Origin: an uncultured SAR86 cluster bacterium
GTDB taxonomy: Bacteria > Pseudomonadota > Gammaproteobacteria > Magnimaribacterales > D2472
Direction: 5' to 3'
Assembly (NCBI GenBank): GCA_902511575.1
Contig: CABXFU010000006.1
Location: 33,405-97,404 of the forward strand
DNA length: 64,000 nucleotides
Shown: positions 1-8,682 of the stretch, piece after piece
Position numbering within the stretch: the first letter of the stretch is position 1
How the letters are laid out: every line of letters begins with the position of its first letter
The notes under the pieces: model-generated
What the model saw: only the letters and a program-made list of their open reading frames with translations
What the model was told of the DNA's origin: nothing
The model's database searches: none
Translations under genes and position numbers: made by a program

Positions 1-1833
1 AATTGACTCTGTTAACGGAATCTGAAGTTCAGCAAATAAAGATGTTACATCTCTTGAACCAGATACGTCTGGAGTAGGGGATGAATTAACCACATCAGAT
101 ACTAATGGGTAAGTATCTCCTTCATAATCTGTATAAGTTATGGTTCCATCTAATCTAGGATCTCTATCATCTATAACTTCTTCTTCGCGGTATTCAAAGC
201 CAACCAAGAGACCGACATCACCAGCAGGCAAGGTCATGAAAGACGAGTTAGACATTTTAAAATCAAACATATCAAGAGTACTTTCATTCTTCCTGTACAC
301 ACTTATTAACGCTCTTTCAATATTTGAATTTACCCCAGCACTAAATGGGTTATAGGCAGCTGGTGTTGAATCATATAAAGCAGCTTTTAAAAGGTTATTG
401 GACATTCTGTTACTAGTAACATCTCTATGCCTTGCAATTGAGTTTACATAGGCTGTTTCCCAATCCCAGTCTCCTGCAGAACCTCTAAAGCCTTGAAGGA
501 ATCGATAGGTTTCTTTTTTAACATTAACAAGCCTTTGTCTTTCTTCATAACGATAATTATCAATATAAAGATTTTTACCTGCAAATATTGCAGTAGGAAC
601 TCCATCAACATTAACCTTCAGTTGGTTTAGGTAATAGTTATCAGGACCGACTCTATGTTTAGATGATGAAAATGCATATGAAGCATGGGCAGTTCTGTCA
701 CTATCAGAACTGTAAGCTCCAATCTCAGTAAAGGATTCAACTCCATTACCCATGTCATGGTTAATAAAGATAACCATATTATTTCTTATAAGCTCTGACC
801 TAACATCAGTTGGACCCCAGAAGTTACTTCTAAGAGCTCCATTACCATCTTGGGCAATACAAGTTCCAAAACCAGTATCAAAAAGAGGATGGCCCCTGTT
901 AGTACATTTTGAATCTCCAAGAGGGAAAATTTCAAATTCACCATTTGAGTCTGTCCAGACATGGTTATAGCTTTCTCCAGCATGTTCGCTTGAACTGACC
1001 ATATCAAATTGTCCATAAAGTGAATTTGAACTTAAATTTCTAAATGAAGTGCTAGTTTTCCATGGTGAATCATCAGCAACAAATGGTCTATGATCTCCCG
1101 CACCCCATCTTGGATCTTCTTGAGCATTAATATTGCCTCGATCATAATGATCAAAGAACACGCTTACATTGGTTGCACCATCATTAAAGAATGAACCCCA
1201 TTTCACATTGAAGGTATTATCTTCAGTTTCAAAGTGATCATAAGCAGAAACTTTAGCTCTAACCATCAAACCCTCGTAATCTTTTTGAAGGACGTTATTC
1301 ACAACACCTGCAACAGCATCTGCACCATAAATAGCTGATGCACCATCACGCAAGATTTCAAGTCTCTCCATTCCATAGGTTGGAATAAGGTTTGAGTTAA
1401 CAGAAACAGTTGGGACAAAGTCTCCACCAATTAATTCTGTTTGGTACGTTCCACTGTTTACAAGTCTTCTGCCATTGAGAAGGGTAAGAGTATTACCAAC
1501 ACCCATATTTCTTAAGTTATAAGCACCAACATCTCCACGAGATGCATTCACGCCTCCAGAAGCGTCTTCTGCTTCATTAAAATAGTTCAAGCCTTGCTCA
1601 GCTATATTTTCAAGAAGCTCATCACCGCCATCTACTCCTAAAGCTTCTATATCTTTTCCTGAAAAGACAGATACTGGCAAAGCCCCGGTTATTTTTGCAC
1701 CTTTGATTTGCGAGCCAACCACCACAACCTCTTCAACATCACTTAATTTTGATGCGTCTTCTTGAGAAAAGACAGTGATTGATAAAGGTAGTAAAAATAA
1801 GCTTAAGGCATATTTAAGATTTGTTAGTTTCAT
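1..1833 (-). CDS. TonB-dependent outer-membrane receptor, 3' end outside window
   Basis: The reading frame is open from an ATG at 1833 down to the window edge, so about 611 residues are visible and the C-terminal strands of the barrel lie outside. The start MKLTNLKYALSLFLLPLS is a signal peptide. It is followed by a TonB-box-like EEVVVVGSQ and a plug domain with LLNGRRL, GMERLEILRDGASAIYGADAVAGVVN and related plug motifs, which is the family signature. The later part is rich in Tyr, Phe, Asp and Asn, as expected for strands and loops. Proteins of this subfamily usually run to 800-1000 residues. They take up large or scarce substrates in a TonB-dependent way; nothing here identifies the ligand. 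The gene is divergent from the LysR regulator, which may control it. Confidence 0.93.
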   Translation of the reverse strand, partial: MKLTNLKYALSLFLLPLSITVFSQEDASKLSDVEEVVVVGSQIKGAKITGALPVSVFSGKDIEALGVDGGDELLENIAEQGLNYFNEAEDASGGVNASRGDVGAYNLRNMGVGNTLTLLNGRRLVNSGTYQTELIGGDFVPTVSVNSNLIPTYGMERLEILRDGASAIYGADAVAGVVNNVLQKDYEGLMVRAKVSAYDHFETEDNTFNVKWGSFFNDGATNVSVFFDHYDRGNINAQEDPRWGAGDHRPFVADDSPWKTSTSFRNLSSNSLYGQFDMVSSSEHAGESYNHVWTDSNGEFEIFPLGDSKCTNRGHPLFDTGFGTCIAQDGNGALRSNFWGPTDVRSELIRNNMVIFINHDMGNGVESFTEIGAYSSDSDRTAHASYAFSSSKHRVGPDNYYLNQLKVNVDGVPTAIFAGKNLYIDNYRYEERQRLVNVKKETYRFLQGFRGSAGDWDWETAYVNSIARHRDVTSNRMSNNLLKAALYDSTPAAYNPFSAGVNSNIERALISVYRKNESTLDMFDFKMSNSSFMTLPAGDVGLLVGFEYREEEVIDDRDPRLDGTITYTDYEGDTYPLVSDVVNSSPTPDVSGSRDVTSLFAELQIPLTESI

Positions 1834-1935
1834 ATTTTCCCCAAATAAATATTTAACGAAGAATAATAGTAACAGTTGATCTGAGAATTTAATGATTTAT
1901 TGTCAATTTTATTGCTAAAAATTACTGCCTTATCT

Positions 1936-1950
1936 ATAACTTATAGTTAT
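1936..1950. promoter_or_regulatory. palindromic operator candidate between TonB receptor and lysR
   Basis: ATAACT-TAT-AGTTAT is a perfect inverted repeat with 6-base arms. It lies 33 bases before the LysR start and about 100 bases before the divergent TonB receptor start. LysR-family proteins bind dyads of this type and often control both themselves and the divergent neighbour. The binding is inferred; only the symmetry is seen. The AT-rich surroundings make chance palindromes more likely. Confidence 0.45.
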
Positions 1951-1983
1951 AATTAGATAACTTAAAATAATTTTTAATTTTTT

Positions 1984-2889
1984 ATGATCAGTTCAAGGCA
2001 CATTGAAGTTTTTTACCATGTTTATAATGAGGGGTCCCTAACCCGAGCTGCGAAAGTTTTAAATGTTTCTCAACCACTTGTCAGCAAGACTCTAGCTTAT
2101 GCGGAACACAAACTAAAATTAAAGTTATTTGTAAGACATGCGAGACGATTATCACCAACTCCAGAAGCAGATATTTTGTTCAAGCATGCTGCTGAAGTTA
2201 ACCAGCGAATTTCTAAGTTTAATAATATTGCAGAAAATCTAATATCTGATCCATCATCAAGAATTAATATTGGGTGCACGCCTTCACTTGGACTTGGTTT
2301 GCTGCCTAACCTATTAAATAGGTATCTAAAAACTCATCCTGGCACTAAATTTAATATTGTAAATTTACAAAGCTTGGATCTTGAGGATCAATTAAAAGAG
2401 TTAACCTTTGATATGGTTATTTGTTTTAACCCAAATGATAACGATCTTTTTAAGAAGACTGTATTACATTCAGGAAAGCTTGTTCTAATAGCCTCAAAAG
2501 AGAACCCTCCAAAAGAAAGTATTTTTAAATTATCAAGAATTCAGAATCAGCCTTTTATAAAGATTAAAAATTTGAAAACAAATGAAGCTCAAAATAATCT
2601 TGACGATGTCTTAAAGAAAAAATCCATAGGGGTAAATTGGATTGCAGAGACTGAAACCATACAAGTGGCAAAAGCGATGGTTGAAAAAGGTTCTGGTTAT
2701 GCAATTATCGATGATTTTAGTGCATCAGTATATGACGATAACATTTCAATACACGAGATTGAACCGGCGATTGGTTATCAAATATGCATGATAAGTAACA
2801 AAGAGAAACCTCTATCAGTAAGCGCTCAGTCTTTTATCGATTTTCTTGAGAAGCCCTCAAGCGAATTGGAGCAAATAATTAAAAATTAA
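1984..2889 (+). CDS. LysR-family transcriptional regulator
   Basis: The protein has 301 residues, the normal LysR length. Residues 1-60 form the winged helix-turn-helix, with the hallmark stretch EGSLTRAAKVLNVSQPLVSKTL and then LFVRHARRLSPT. The rest is the type 2 periplasmic-binding-like effector domain, including the pattern NIGCTPSLGLGLLPNLL near residue 95. It is divergently transcribed from the TonB receptor, with a palindrome in between, so control of that receptor is likely. Its stop codon overlaps the end of the convergent amidohydrolase by four bases. The effector cannot be told from the sequence. Confidence 0.93.
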   Translation: MISSRHIEVFYHVYNEGSLTRAAKVLNVSQPLVSKTLAYAEHKLKLKLFVRHARRLSPTPEADILFKHAAEVNQRISKFNNIAENLISDPSSRINIGCTPSLGLGLLPNLLNRYLKTHPGTKFNIVNLQSLDLEDQLKELTFDMVICFNPNDNDLFKKTVLHSGKLVLIASKENPPKESIFKLSRIQNQPFIKIKNLKTNEAQNNLDDVLKKKSIGVNWIAETETIQVAKAMVEKGSGYAIIDDFSASVYDDNISIHEIEPAIGYQICMISNKEKPLSVSAQSFIDFLEKPSSELEQIIKN

Positions 2890-4322
2890 TTGCGATAATC
2901 CAAAGGGGGCTTTCTATCTCCTAGCAAAGGGTAATATTCAAAGTCAGATCCCACTCTCTCTAGATATTCTTCATTAGCTGATTTAATAATTTCTGGATTT
3001 TTGAATAAATCTTGAGCTGTGTCTGCAAGCACTTGAGCCGCTAGCTTCGTTCCTTTTAATCCAATTGATGTTCCCCCCGCAGCAACACCTTGCCAAGAAT
3101 GACCAGCCGTCCCTGGAACCCAAGTAGCAGTTCTCAGTCCGGCCTGTGGCACAACCCAGCTTACGTCTCCAACATCTGTTGAGCCATATGTGTGACTGGA
3201 TTTAAACGGAGTAATTTTTTCCTGATCACCAATCTTGCTGCCAGGAGAAACCATGGTCTCGTATATAGCTTTTGCATATTCATTTTCTTGTTTTGAATAT
3301 TTAATTCCACCACGTGCAAGTAGATTCTTATGCATAACTTTCTGAAGAGTGTTATTGGGAAGCTTTGAATAATTTCCATGCATTACTTCATACGTCATGG
3401 ATGTCTCTGTTCCCATAGCAGCTCCCTCAGCTGCCTTCACAACCCAATTAAAAATTTCTTGTACTTTCTCTCTTCGAGGATTTCGAACATAGTAATACAC
3501 CTCTGCTAGATCTGGTATCACATTTGGTGCCAACCCACCTTTTGTAATAACGTAATGGATTCGTGATTCTTGAGGAATATGTTCTCTCATCATATTTACC
3601 ATCATATTCATTGCCTCAACACCATCCAAAGCTGATCTGCCTTTATGTGGAGAGCCTGCTGCATGCGCAGAAATGCCTTGAAACTTAAATTTTGCAGATT
3701 TATTTGAATTGGAGGATTCTGCATTCGCTGCATTGGAACTACTTGGATGCCAATGAAGTACTGCATCAACATCATCAAATAATCCAGCTCTTACCATATA
3801 GACCTTTCCTGAACCGCCTTCTTCTGCAGGTGTTCCATAAAACCTAATAGTTCCTAGTGTTTTAGTTCTTACCAACCATTCTTTTATTGCCACTGCAGCC
3901 CACGCTGACGCCGCTCCAAATAAATGATGTCCACACGCATGCCCTGCATCAACATCATTCTTAATTTCTTTAAAGGGTGAGGCTGTTTGCATTAAACCTG
4001 GTAGAGCATCATATTCACCTAGAATTCCAATCACAGGACCTCCGTTTGAGTATTCTGCAATAAATGCTGTTGGAATTTCTGCAACACCTGACTGAATTGA
4101 AAACCCATTAGATTGTAATTCATTCTTTAAAAGTTCTGAGCTTTTGTATTCCTGATACCCAACCTCAGCCCAATCCCAGATTTTCATTGCAGCAGTTTCA
4201 AAAGTATCTTGATGTTTATTAATACTTAGATTGAGACTCGAATCAGCTTGTATTTGCAAAGAGGCAATTAGCCAAATGCTACAAACTGTTTGTTTGAAAA
4301 ATTTATTTTTAGACCTATGCAT
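2886..4322 (-). CDS. M20-family metallo-amidohydrolase (AbgB-like), exported
   Basis: This 478-residue protein belongs to the M20 aminoacylase/amidohydrolase group closest in pattern to p-aminobenzoyl-glutamate hydrolase subunit B. It has GEYDALPG at 102-109, the metal-binding GHACGHH at 127-133, and PAEEGG near 167, which supplies the catalytic and metal-binding glutamates. Later stretches include [18 protein letters not shown] of the dimerisation lid. The N-terminus (basic residues, then [13 protein letters not shown]) looks like a signal peptide, which suggests a periplasmic enzyme, unlike cytoplasmic AbgB. The ORF begins 55 bases inside the thiolase-like gene upstream, so the two are probably co-transcribed. 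The actual amide substrate is unknown. Confidence 0.88.
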   Translation of the reverse strand: MHRSKNKFFKQTVCSIWLIASLQIQADSSLNLSINKHQDTFETAAMKIWDWAEVGYQEYKSSELLKNELQSNGFSIQSGVAEIPTAFIAEYSNGGPVIGILGEYDALPGLMQTASPFKEIKNDVDAGHACGHHLFGAASAWAAVAIKEWLVRTKTLGTIRFYGTPAEEGGSGKVYMVRAGLFDDVDAVLHWHPSSSNAANAESSNSNKSAKFKFQGISAHAAGSPHKGRSALDGVEAMNMMVNMMREHIPQESRIHYVITKGGLAPNVIPDLAEVYYYVRNPRREKVQEIFNWVVKAAEGAAMGTETSMTYEVMHGNYSKLPNNTLQKVMHKNLLARGGIKYSKQENEYAKAIYETMVSPGSKIGDQEKITPFKSSHTYGSTDVGDVSWVVPQAGLRTATWVPGTAGHSWQGVAAGGTSIGLKGTKLAAQVLADTAQDLFKNPEIIKSANEEYLERVGSDFEYYPLLGDRKPPLDYRN

Positions 4323-5725
4323 TCTACTTCCTCTACTTGCTTAATAATTTTTTGATCATTCGATGTTAATACTAATCGATGACCTTGTGAATCTTCTGCA
4401 TAAAAAACAGCTTTAATTGGATTTAATTTTTCGTAAAGAGTAGTGCAACCAATTACTGTTGCATTCCCCTTTTTTAAATCTGACATAGGTACAGGAACTT
4501 CTAGTTTTTTTGCCTCTGCCGTTACATCCATTGATTGAAAATCCATTGCTGGGTTTTTACCCCATATTGCTAAAGCTTGTTTAGTCATCATGCCTGAAAC
4601 CCCAGTAATCAATCCTATTTCAGAGTTGTTCTCTCTAATTTTCATTAGGGCTTGAGCTGTGGCATGTAACATATAATTATTTAAGGGTCCTCCAGCAAAT
4701 GGCATTCCGCCAGTGATCGTTTTATCAATATTTTCTGGCATGTTTAAGGCCTTAGCAAATAATTGAACGGCAACAGGAAAGCAGCTGTAGAGCTCATAAA
4801 AAGTAGGCTTGATATTATTTTTAGCGGCTGTTTCTAATAAATATTTTGTAGCAAGTTTCAATCCGACTGGGCTTGTAAGATCGGGTCTTTGGATAACTCC
4901 AATCATATGGTTTGTTTCACTTGATACGAGGGGATAAACTCTTTTTTCAAGTGGAATCTTTAACTTATCTGCAATTTCATCGCTAGTTAAGATTAATGCT
5001 GATGCTTGGTTAACATTCCAGCTGGTGTTGTGTAGCTTATTGTATGGATAGGCAATCCTTTGATTTTTACTTGAAGGAGTTTTAATTTCCTTGGCTGTAA
5101 AAATTTTTTGATTCCATGCATGAGGATTTTTTGACGCAATTTCAGAAAATCTTTCATAGTAGCTCCCAAGAAAGTTTTCGTGCTCCTTCAGGTTGCATTG
5201 ATTCTTGTATCGCATTGCACTCTCAATAATTGCATAGTAGCCAACTGCCATCATTCCCAATGCATCAAGCTCTTCGGTGACATACAAATCTTCTTTTGCT
5301 TTAACATAATGATCTGGATTTTCAGTTAACGCCATCTCCTCATATGGCAGGCCTTCTTTTAGGGCTTGGATCATTTTAAATCTTGCCTCACCTCCAACAA
5401 TCAAGCTTGCTCTAATTTCACCATCAATAATTTTTTTGCAAGCAGAATTAACAAGGTTTTGCTGCAGAACTCCAATTTTTGTTACGCTTGTTTCTGCCTC
5501 AGCAAAACCATGTTTTTCAGCAATCCATTTTCCAGGATCTCGATAAGCCCAAAAACCTTTAGGAATTTGTATTTCGTCAATATAATTTTTAATTTCTGGC
5601 ACGTCAGTATCCTCGATAGCATCTAACGTAGCTTGCTCCATTAAAATCAAAGCTTCATCGAGTTGCTCAAACGAACCTTTTTGTTGCAAAGAGCCTATGC
5701 CCACAAGAACCGGTCTATTTTTCAT
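4268..5725 (-). CDS. SCP2/thiolase-like acyl-CoA acetyltransferase family protein
   Basis: This is a 485-residue protein of the thiolase superfamily of the kind found near steroid and fatty-acid catabolism genes. Recognisable parts are [11 protein letters not shown] at the N-terminus, SLIVGGEA around 107, [19 protein letters not shown] in the C-terminal half and [17 protein letters not shown]. No clear canonical thiolase Cys-Ser-Gly nucleophile motif is seen in the N-terminal half; NLVNSAC sits where it would be. Thiolytic activity is therefore uncertain. It lies between the dioxygenase upstream and the overlapping amidohydrolase downstream on the same strand, forming a three-gene minus-strand unit. 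Confidence 0.8.
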   Translation of the reverse strand: MKNRPVLVGIGSLQQKGSFEQLDEALILMEQATLDAIEDTDVPEIKNYIDEIQIPKGFWAYRDPGKWIAEKHGFAEAETSVTKIGVLQQNLVNSACKKIIDGEIRASLIVGGEARFKMIQALKEGLPYEEMALTENPDHYVKAKEDLYVTEELDALGMMAVGYYAIIESAMRYKNQCNLKEHENFLGSYYERFSEIASKNPHAWNQKIFTAKEIKTPSSKNQRIAYPYNKLHNTSWNVNQASALILTSDEIADKLKIPLEKRVYPLVSSETNHMIGVIQRPDLTSPVGLKLATKYLLETAAKNNIKPTFYELYSCFPVAVQLFAKALNMPENIDKTITGGMPFAGGPLNNYMLHATAQALMKIRENNSEIGLITGVSGMMTKQALAIWGKNPAMDFQSMDVTAEAKKLEVPVPMSDLKKGNATVIGCTTLYEKLNPIKAVFYAEDSQGHRLVLTSNDQKIIKQVEEVECIGLKINFSNKQFVAFG

Positions 5726-5741
5726 TAGTAGCTTTTACAGA

Positions 5742-6587
5742 TTACTCTGTTTGATCTCCCGCAATTGTAATTCTGTGAAGCAACCTTTCATGGCCATCGT
5801 ATCCACCTTCCGCCATGTGCATAACGGTTCTGTTATCCCACATGATTAACATATTTGGTTCCCACTTGTGGCGATATAAATATTTTTCTTGCGCCATGTG
5901 AATGAAGAGTTCAAATAATAGGCTATCAGAATCCTCTTTTTTTAAGCCTTCAATCTCAATTGTATAAACGGGATTAATAAAAAGAGTTTTGCGTCCAGTT
6001 TCTTTGTGAGTTCTCACTAAGGGGTGTGACATTGTTTTGTTAGCTTCATCAGAGGTATGAATCTTCATCGTTCTTTTTTTACCTTCAGTTGCATAGACCC
6101 CATTCTTTGCATACGGCACTTTTGCGCTATGAATACAGCGCATATTTTTTATTTTTTCTTTCATTTCATTCGTTAGGTCATCGTATGCGTCTGCAGTGTT
6201 GGCAAAAAGAGTATCGCCACCTTTTGGCGGAATAATTTCTGAGTAGAGCATTGTTGCAGAAGGTGGAGAGCTCTGAAATGACCAATCTGAATGCCAAGCC
6301 CCACCAAAGTGCGCTGCTTCTTCATCTGGCTTTCTATGAAGCTTCACAATATGCGGATGTTCCCTCAGAGGAATTAAAAAAGGCTCTTCTCCATATGGAC
6401 CAAAACATTGACTAAAGTTTTCGTATTGCTCAAGGGATAATTTTTGCCCAGGGAAGATTGCCACCCCATATGTTACCCACTGATACCGAATACTCTGAAT
6501 ATCTTCATCGCACAGTGCCTTGCTAATATTAAGACCTTCAAGTCGGACGCCTAGGTTTGACGGTGAGGAGGGTGCAGTAATTTCCAT
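5742..6587 (-). CDS. TauD/TfdA-family Fe(II)/2-oxoglutarate dioxygenase
   Basis: The 281-residue protein matches the TauD/TfdA family in length and motifs. WHSDWSF at 98-104 supplies the His99-x-Asp101 iron ligands, and a distal DNRTVMHMAEGG followed by HERLLHR supplies the third histidine and the 2-oxoglutarate-binding arginine. GVAIFPGQ and FANTADAYD are further family landmarks. Members hydroxylate taurine, phenoxyacetates, alkylsulfates or other small acids, with oxygen and 2-oxoglutarate; the substrate here cannot be read. It ends 17 bases before the thiolase-like gene starts, so it is the first gene of that minus-strand unit. Confidence 0.9.
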   Translation of the reverse strand: MEITAPSSPSNLGVRLEGLNISKALCDEDIQSIRYQWVTYGVAIFPGQKLSLEQYENFSQCFGPYGEEPFLIPLREHPHIVKLHRKPDEEAAHFGGAWHSDWSFQSSPPSATMLYSEIIPPKGGDTLFANTADAYDDLTNEMKEKIKNMRCIHSAKVPYAKNGVYATEGKKRTMKIHTSDEANKTMSHPLVRTHKETGRKTLFINPVYTIEIEGLKKEDSDSLLFELFIHMAQEKYLYRHKWEPNMLIMWDNRTVMHMAEGGYDGHERLLHRITIAGDQTE

Positions 6588-6647
6588 GACTTAAATATAT
6601 CAAATAATTCACTCTGCAGATATTGGTGATATATAATCCATGTTTTT

Positions 6648-6723
6648 GGGGCTATAGCTCAGCTGGGAGAGCGCTTGCGTGGCACGCAAGAGGTCGGCGG
6701 TTCGATCCCGCCTAGCTCCACCA
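6648..6723 (+). tRNA. tRNA-Ala (anticodon GGC)
   Basis: The 76-base sequence folds into a full cloverleaf. The acceptor stem GGGGCTA pairs with TAGCTCC (one G-U pair), the anticodon arm is CTTGC-GTGGCAC-GCAAG with anticodon GGC, and the T arm is GGCGG-TTCGATC-CCGCC. The CCA tail is encoded. It is nearly identical to gammaproteobacterial tRNA-Ala(GGC). Its 3' half is repeated 1.9 kb downstream, marking it as an integration site. Confidence 0.98.
6679..6723 (+). repeat. left copy of 45-bp att-like repeat (3' part of tRNA-Ala)
   Basis: These 45 bases, from the anticodon loop to the CCA end of tRNA-Ala, recur without mismatch at 8594-8638 in the same orientation. Tyrosine-recombinase elements that integrate in tRNA genes regenerate the gene on one side and leave such a copy on the other. 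This copy lies inside the intact tRNA. Confidence 0.9.
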
Positions 6724-6853
6724 TACATTGCTTTACCTACAACCTTTCAAGCCAGTTTTTTAACAGATTCTACTCATATCTTTTTTATGAGCAGAATATT
6801 TTTATATTCACAGATTGGCTTAGGTAAAGGGTTAAATAAGGGTGAAAAAGTCA

Positions 6854-6878
6854 AAATGTAGACAGAATGTAGACAGAT
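6854..6878 (+). repeat. left internal 25-bp repeat with tandem ATGTAGACAG units
   Basis: The 25 bases contain ATGTAGACAG twice in tandem and are identical to 8489-8513. They lie 130 bases inside the left end of the islet. Paired short direct repeats near both ends of a tRNA-integrated element are typical of integrase arm-binding sites; that role is inferred. Confidence 0.6.
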
Positions 6879-6958
6879 GCCAGAACGAAATTTATTGAAT
6901 CTTCGTATTCTTCAATTAAGATAAAAGTAATTAGGGGCGTTCCTAAATGGGAGAATTT

Positions 6959-7234
6959 ATGTTGAATGGAAAAAAACAATCAAGAGATTTTTTATCTTTA
7001 GAGAACTCTAGGAAAAATCTTATTTCTAATACCCAATTGCTATCTAAGATCATTATAGTTCTTAACGCTTTTATCGCATCAATTCTGTGCGGGTTAATAG
7101 TTGGAGGAGAACGCAGTTTTAGTTTTGAGGCTGGGTTCTTTGGTCTCTTGGTAGGTGGTTACTTATCCTATTTAACATGCAGTATTGTTGTTGGACTGAT
7201 CGGGGTATTAACCTCAAGGGACTTTCCTAAATAG
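6959..7234 (+). CDS. small membrane protein of the tRNA islet, unknown function
   Basis: This 91-residue protein was not recognised. The ATG at 6959 is preferred over the one at 6947 because GGGAGA at 6949-6954 gives a ribosome-binding site just ahead of it. The N-terminal 30 residues are polar and basic (NGKKQSRDF). Two hydrophobic spans follow: IIIVLNAFIASILCGLIVG, and a long Gly-rich one from AGFFGLLVGGYLSYL to GLIGVL, so two or three membrane helices are likely. It ends 26 bases before the next gene, which has its own strong Shine-Dalgarno, so the pair is probably an operon. It is islet cargo. Confidence 0.6.
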   Translation: MLNGKKQSRDFLSLENSRKNLISNTQLLSKIIIVLNAFIASILCGLIVGGERSFSFEAGFFGLLVGGYLSYLTCSIVVGLIGVLTSRDFPK

Positions 7235-7260
7235 TTACACTGTAGGGAGAGGATTTTGAT

Positions 7261-8367
7261 ATGGCATTTACTGATCAAATAAAAACTAGTTTTGAAAGCA
7301 AAGTCTTTAATGATGAGCCCGACTCATTTATCTATATTAATCGCACCTATGCATCCAAGAATGAACCTCAACCAGATAGTGAAGATCTAAAACTAATAAA
7401 ACTGTTTGATAGCCCAGATGAATCTCAGCTAACAGGTAATCATGCATTTTCTGGCCCATATGGCCACGAAAAATGTAATTTAGATATTTATGAAAAAATA
7501 TATTTTTACAGACCTTTGTTTGATAGAAGTGAATATGAAAAAAGCACACAAGAAATTGCTAAAGAGACTGGTGCAGATAAATTTTTTAAGGAATGGAATG
7601 CCAAATATAAAAAAATAAATAGAAGCATCACAACCGATGAAGAGAATTGGATTGAGCGAAGAGATGAGCAAAGAGAATTAGCAAGAGAAGAGCTTGAAAA
7701 GAAATATGAATCAGAGTTGCAAGAGTATTATAAAATTCTAGATCCATATAATAAATCCTTAAAAGGATCTTTTTTAATTAATGATGAGTTAAGAGCACCT
7801 ATCACTGCAGAAAATCTAGACAAATACATCACACCAAATAAAACAAGCCTTACTCTTATTTCCGAGAGCCTGATTGCAGAATGGTATTCTTTGGATGATT
7901 CCTTCGCGTTAAAAGCGGATACTCCTCAGAAAAAAATAACTGCAATTAAAAAAAGACGGGCAGATATCATAAAATTTTTACCCGAAGGCAAAAGTATTGA
8001 TGAACTGCTTGATCAAGAGCTCTTGGAAAATCACAAAGTTACAAGAAAAACAATAAATGATAAAAAAATTAAAAAAGCTCAAGAAGAAGCTCAAGAAGAT
8101 AAAGAGCACAGAATTGCTTCTGGCGAAGCTACCTTTGCTGAGGTCGTAAGCCAGCTATTGATTACTCCTCAATTCTATCTTTTGTTGATAGGAGCTGGTT
8201 TATTTTTTTATTACTTCTACCAATTAGAGAATTGGGAACCAAAAGAAACAATTAATTGCGGCAATCCACAGTCAAGCTATGAAGAAAATGTCTGCGACCG
8301 AGCATATGAAAGAACTTTTGAAGAAAAATGGGGAAGAAAGCCTGGGAAGCTTCCCAAAATTCCATAA
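7261..8367 (+). CDS. 368-residue islet protein with coiled coil and one C-terminal membrane helix
   Basis: The function is not recognised. A strong GGGAGAGGA sits ahead of the ATG. Residues 1-300 are highly charged and Lys/Glu rich, with likely coiled-coil stretches near 125-160 (RRDEQRELAREELEKKYESE) and 255-285 (KKIKKAQEEAQEDKEHR). A single hydrophobic helix follows at about 304-322 (QFYLLLIGAGLFFYYFYQL). A short tail of some 45 residues contains two cysteines (NCGNPQSSYEENVCDRAYE), loosely resembling the Cys-containing LprI-like pattern. The likely topology is a large cytoplasmic part, one membrane pass and a small periplasmic tail. Very AT-rich codon use fits the host. It is the main cargo of the islet. 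Confidence 0.65.
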   Translation: MAFTDQIKTSFESKVFNDEPDSFIYINRTYASKNEPQPDSEDLKLIKLFDSPDESQLTGNHAFSGPYGHEKCNLDIYEKIYFYRPLFDRSEYEKSTQEIAKETGADKFFKEWNAKYKKINRSITTDEENWIERRDEQRELAREELEKKYESELQEYYKILDPYNKSLKGSFLINDELRAPITAENLDKYITPNKTSLTLISESLIAEWYSLDDSFALKADTPQKKITAIKKRRADIIKFLPEGKSIDELLDQELLENHKVTRKTINDKKIKKAQEEAQEDKEHRIASGEATFAEVVSQLLITPQFYLLLIGAGLFFYYFYQLENWEPKETINCGNPQSSYEENVCDRAYERTFEEKWGRKPGKLPKIP

Positions 8368-8488
8368 AGTATTTTTATAACTGATTGGAAAAATGATAAA
8401 AATAACGAGCTTAGAGAGCGAAGATCACACTTAAAAAACTATCGAAAAGCATGTTAAAAGATGCAAGACGAACTTTTTAGGCTTTCAG

Positions 8489-8513
8489 AAATGTAGACAG
8501 AATGTAGACAGAT
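8489..8513 (+). repeat. right internal 25-bp repeat with tandem ATGTAGACAG units
   Basis: This is identical to 6854-6878 and in the same orientation. It lies 80 bases inside the right att-like copy. With the left partner it frames the cargo genes and is the best candidate for a recombinase arm site. Confidence 0.6.
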
Positions 8514-8593
8514 TAATTCTCTTCATTGTCTCGCATCGTTGAAACACACTGATAGAGGGAGAATGAGGCAAGTGCCAAGATAAGATGGCTTAT

Positions 8594-8638
8594 GTGGCAC
8601 GCAAGAGGTCGGCGGTTCGATCCCGCCTAGCTCCACCA
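8594..8638 (+). repeat. right copy of 45-bp att-like repeat (tRNA-Ala 3' end duplicate)
   Basis: This is a perfect 45-base copy of 6679-6723 including the CCA end. It lacks the D arm and the 5' acceptor strand, so it cannot be a tRNA. It marks the right end of the islet and also the left border of the following kdkA-glycosyltransferase block. Confidence 0.9.
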
Positions 8639-8682
8639 ATCTGTTTTTAGGAATACGTTTATTGCTCATAAGCCTATTCGAC

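Larger units (their letters stand above)
6679..8638. mobile_element. integrase-less islet integrated at tRNA-Ala
   Basis: The interval is bounded by the perfect 45-bp direct repeat of the tRNA-Ala 3' end and spans about 1.96 kb. Inside each end is an identical 25-base repeat (6854-6878 and 8489-8513), itself a tandem of the unit ATGTAGACAG. These look like arm-type recombinase sites. The only genes are a small two-helix membrane protein and a 368-residue protein with one membrane segment. No integrase or excisionase is present. The element is therefore either the remnant of a larger island or a satellite that depends on a recombinase elsewhere. Boundaries and repeats are seen; mobility is inferred. 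Confidence 0.72.
8368..8682. other. gene-free stretch: right end of the tRNA islet
   Basis: No convincing coding region is visible in these 315 bases. They hold the second 25-base ATGTAGACAG tandem repeat (8489-8513), then a region with no recognisable signal, then the 45-base tRNA-Ala 3' copy (8594-8638). GCTT just before the copy also matches the tRNA, with two mismatches between. The rest of the tRNA cannot be recognised, so the copy is not a functional tRNA. No hairpin with a T tract was seen behind the 368-residue gene. Confidence 0.7.

Noticed and set aside
786..1016. 76-codon minus-strand ORF inside the left TonB receptor
   Set aside because: It is in a different frame from the open receptor frame and is a shadow of it.
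4268..4322. Frameshift joining the thiolase-like and amidohydrolase genes
   Set aside because: Each has a complete, family-typical start and end; the 55-base overlap is better explained by the amidohydrolase signal peptide lying in the thiolase 3' end.
6679..6861. A 60-codon ORF starting inside tRNA-Ala
   Set aside because: Its first part is the tRNA itself read as protein; there is no ribosome-binding site, and the product has no protein-like features.
8594..8638. A second tRNA-Ala gene
   Set aside because: Only the 3' 45 bases match; the D arm and 5' acceptor strand are absent, so it is an att-like copy.
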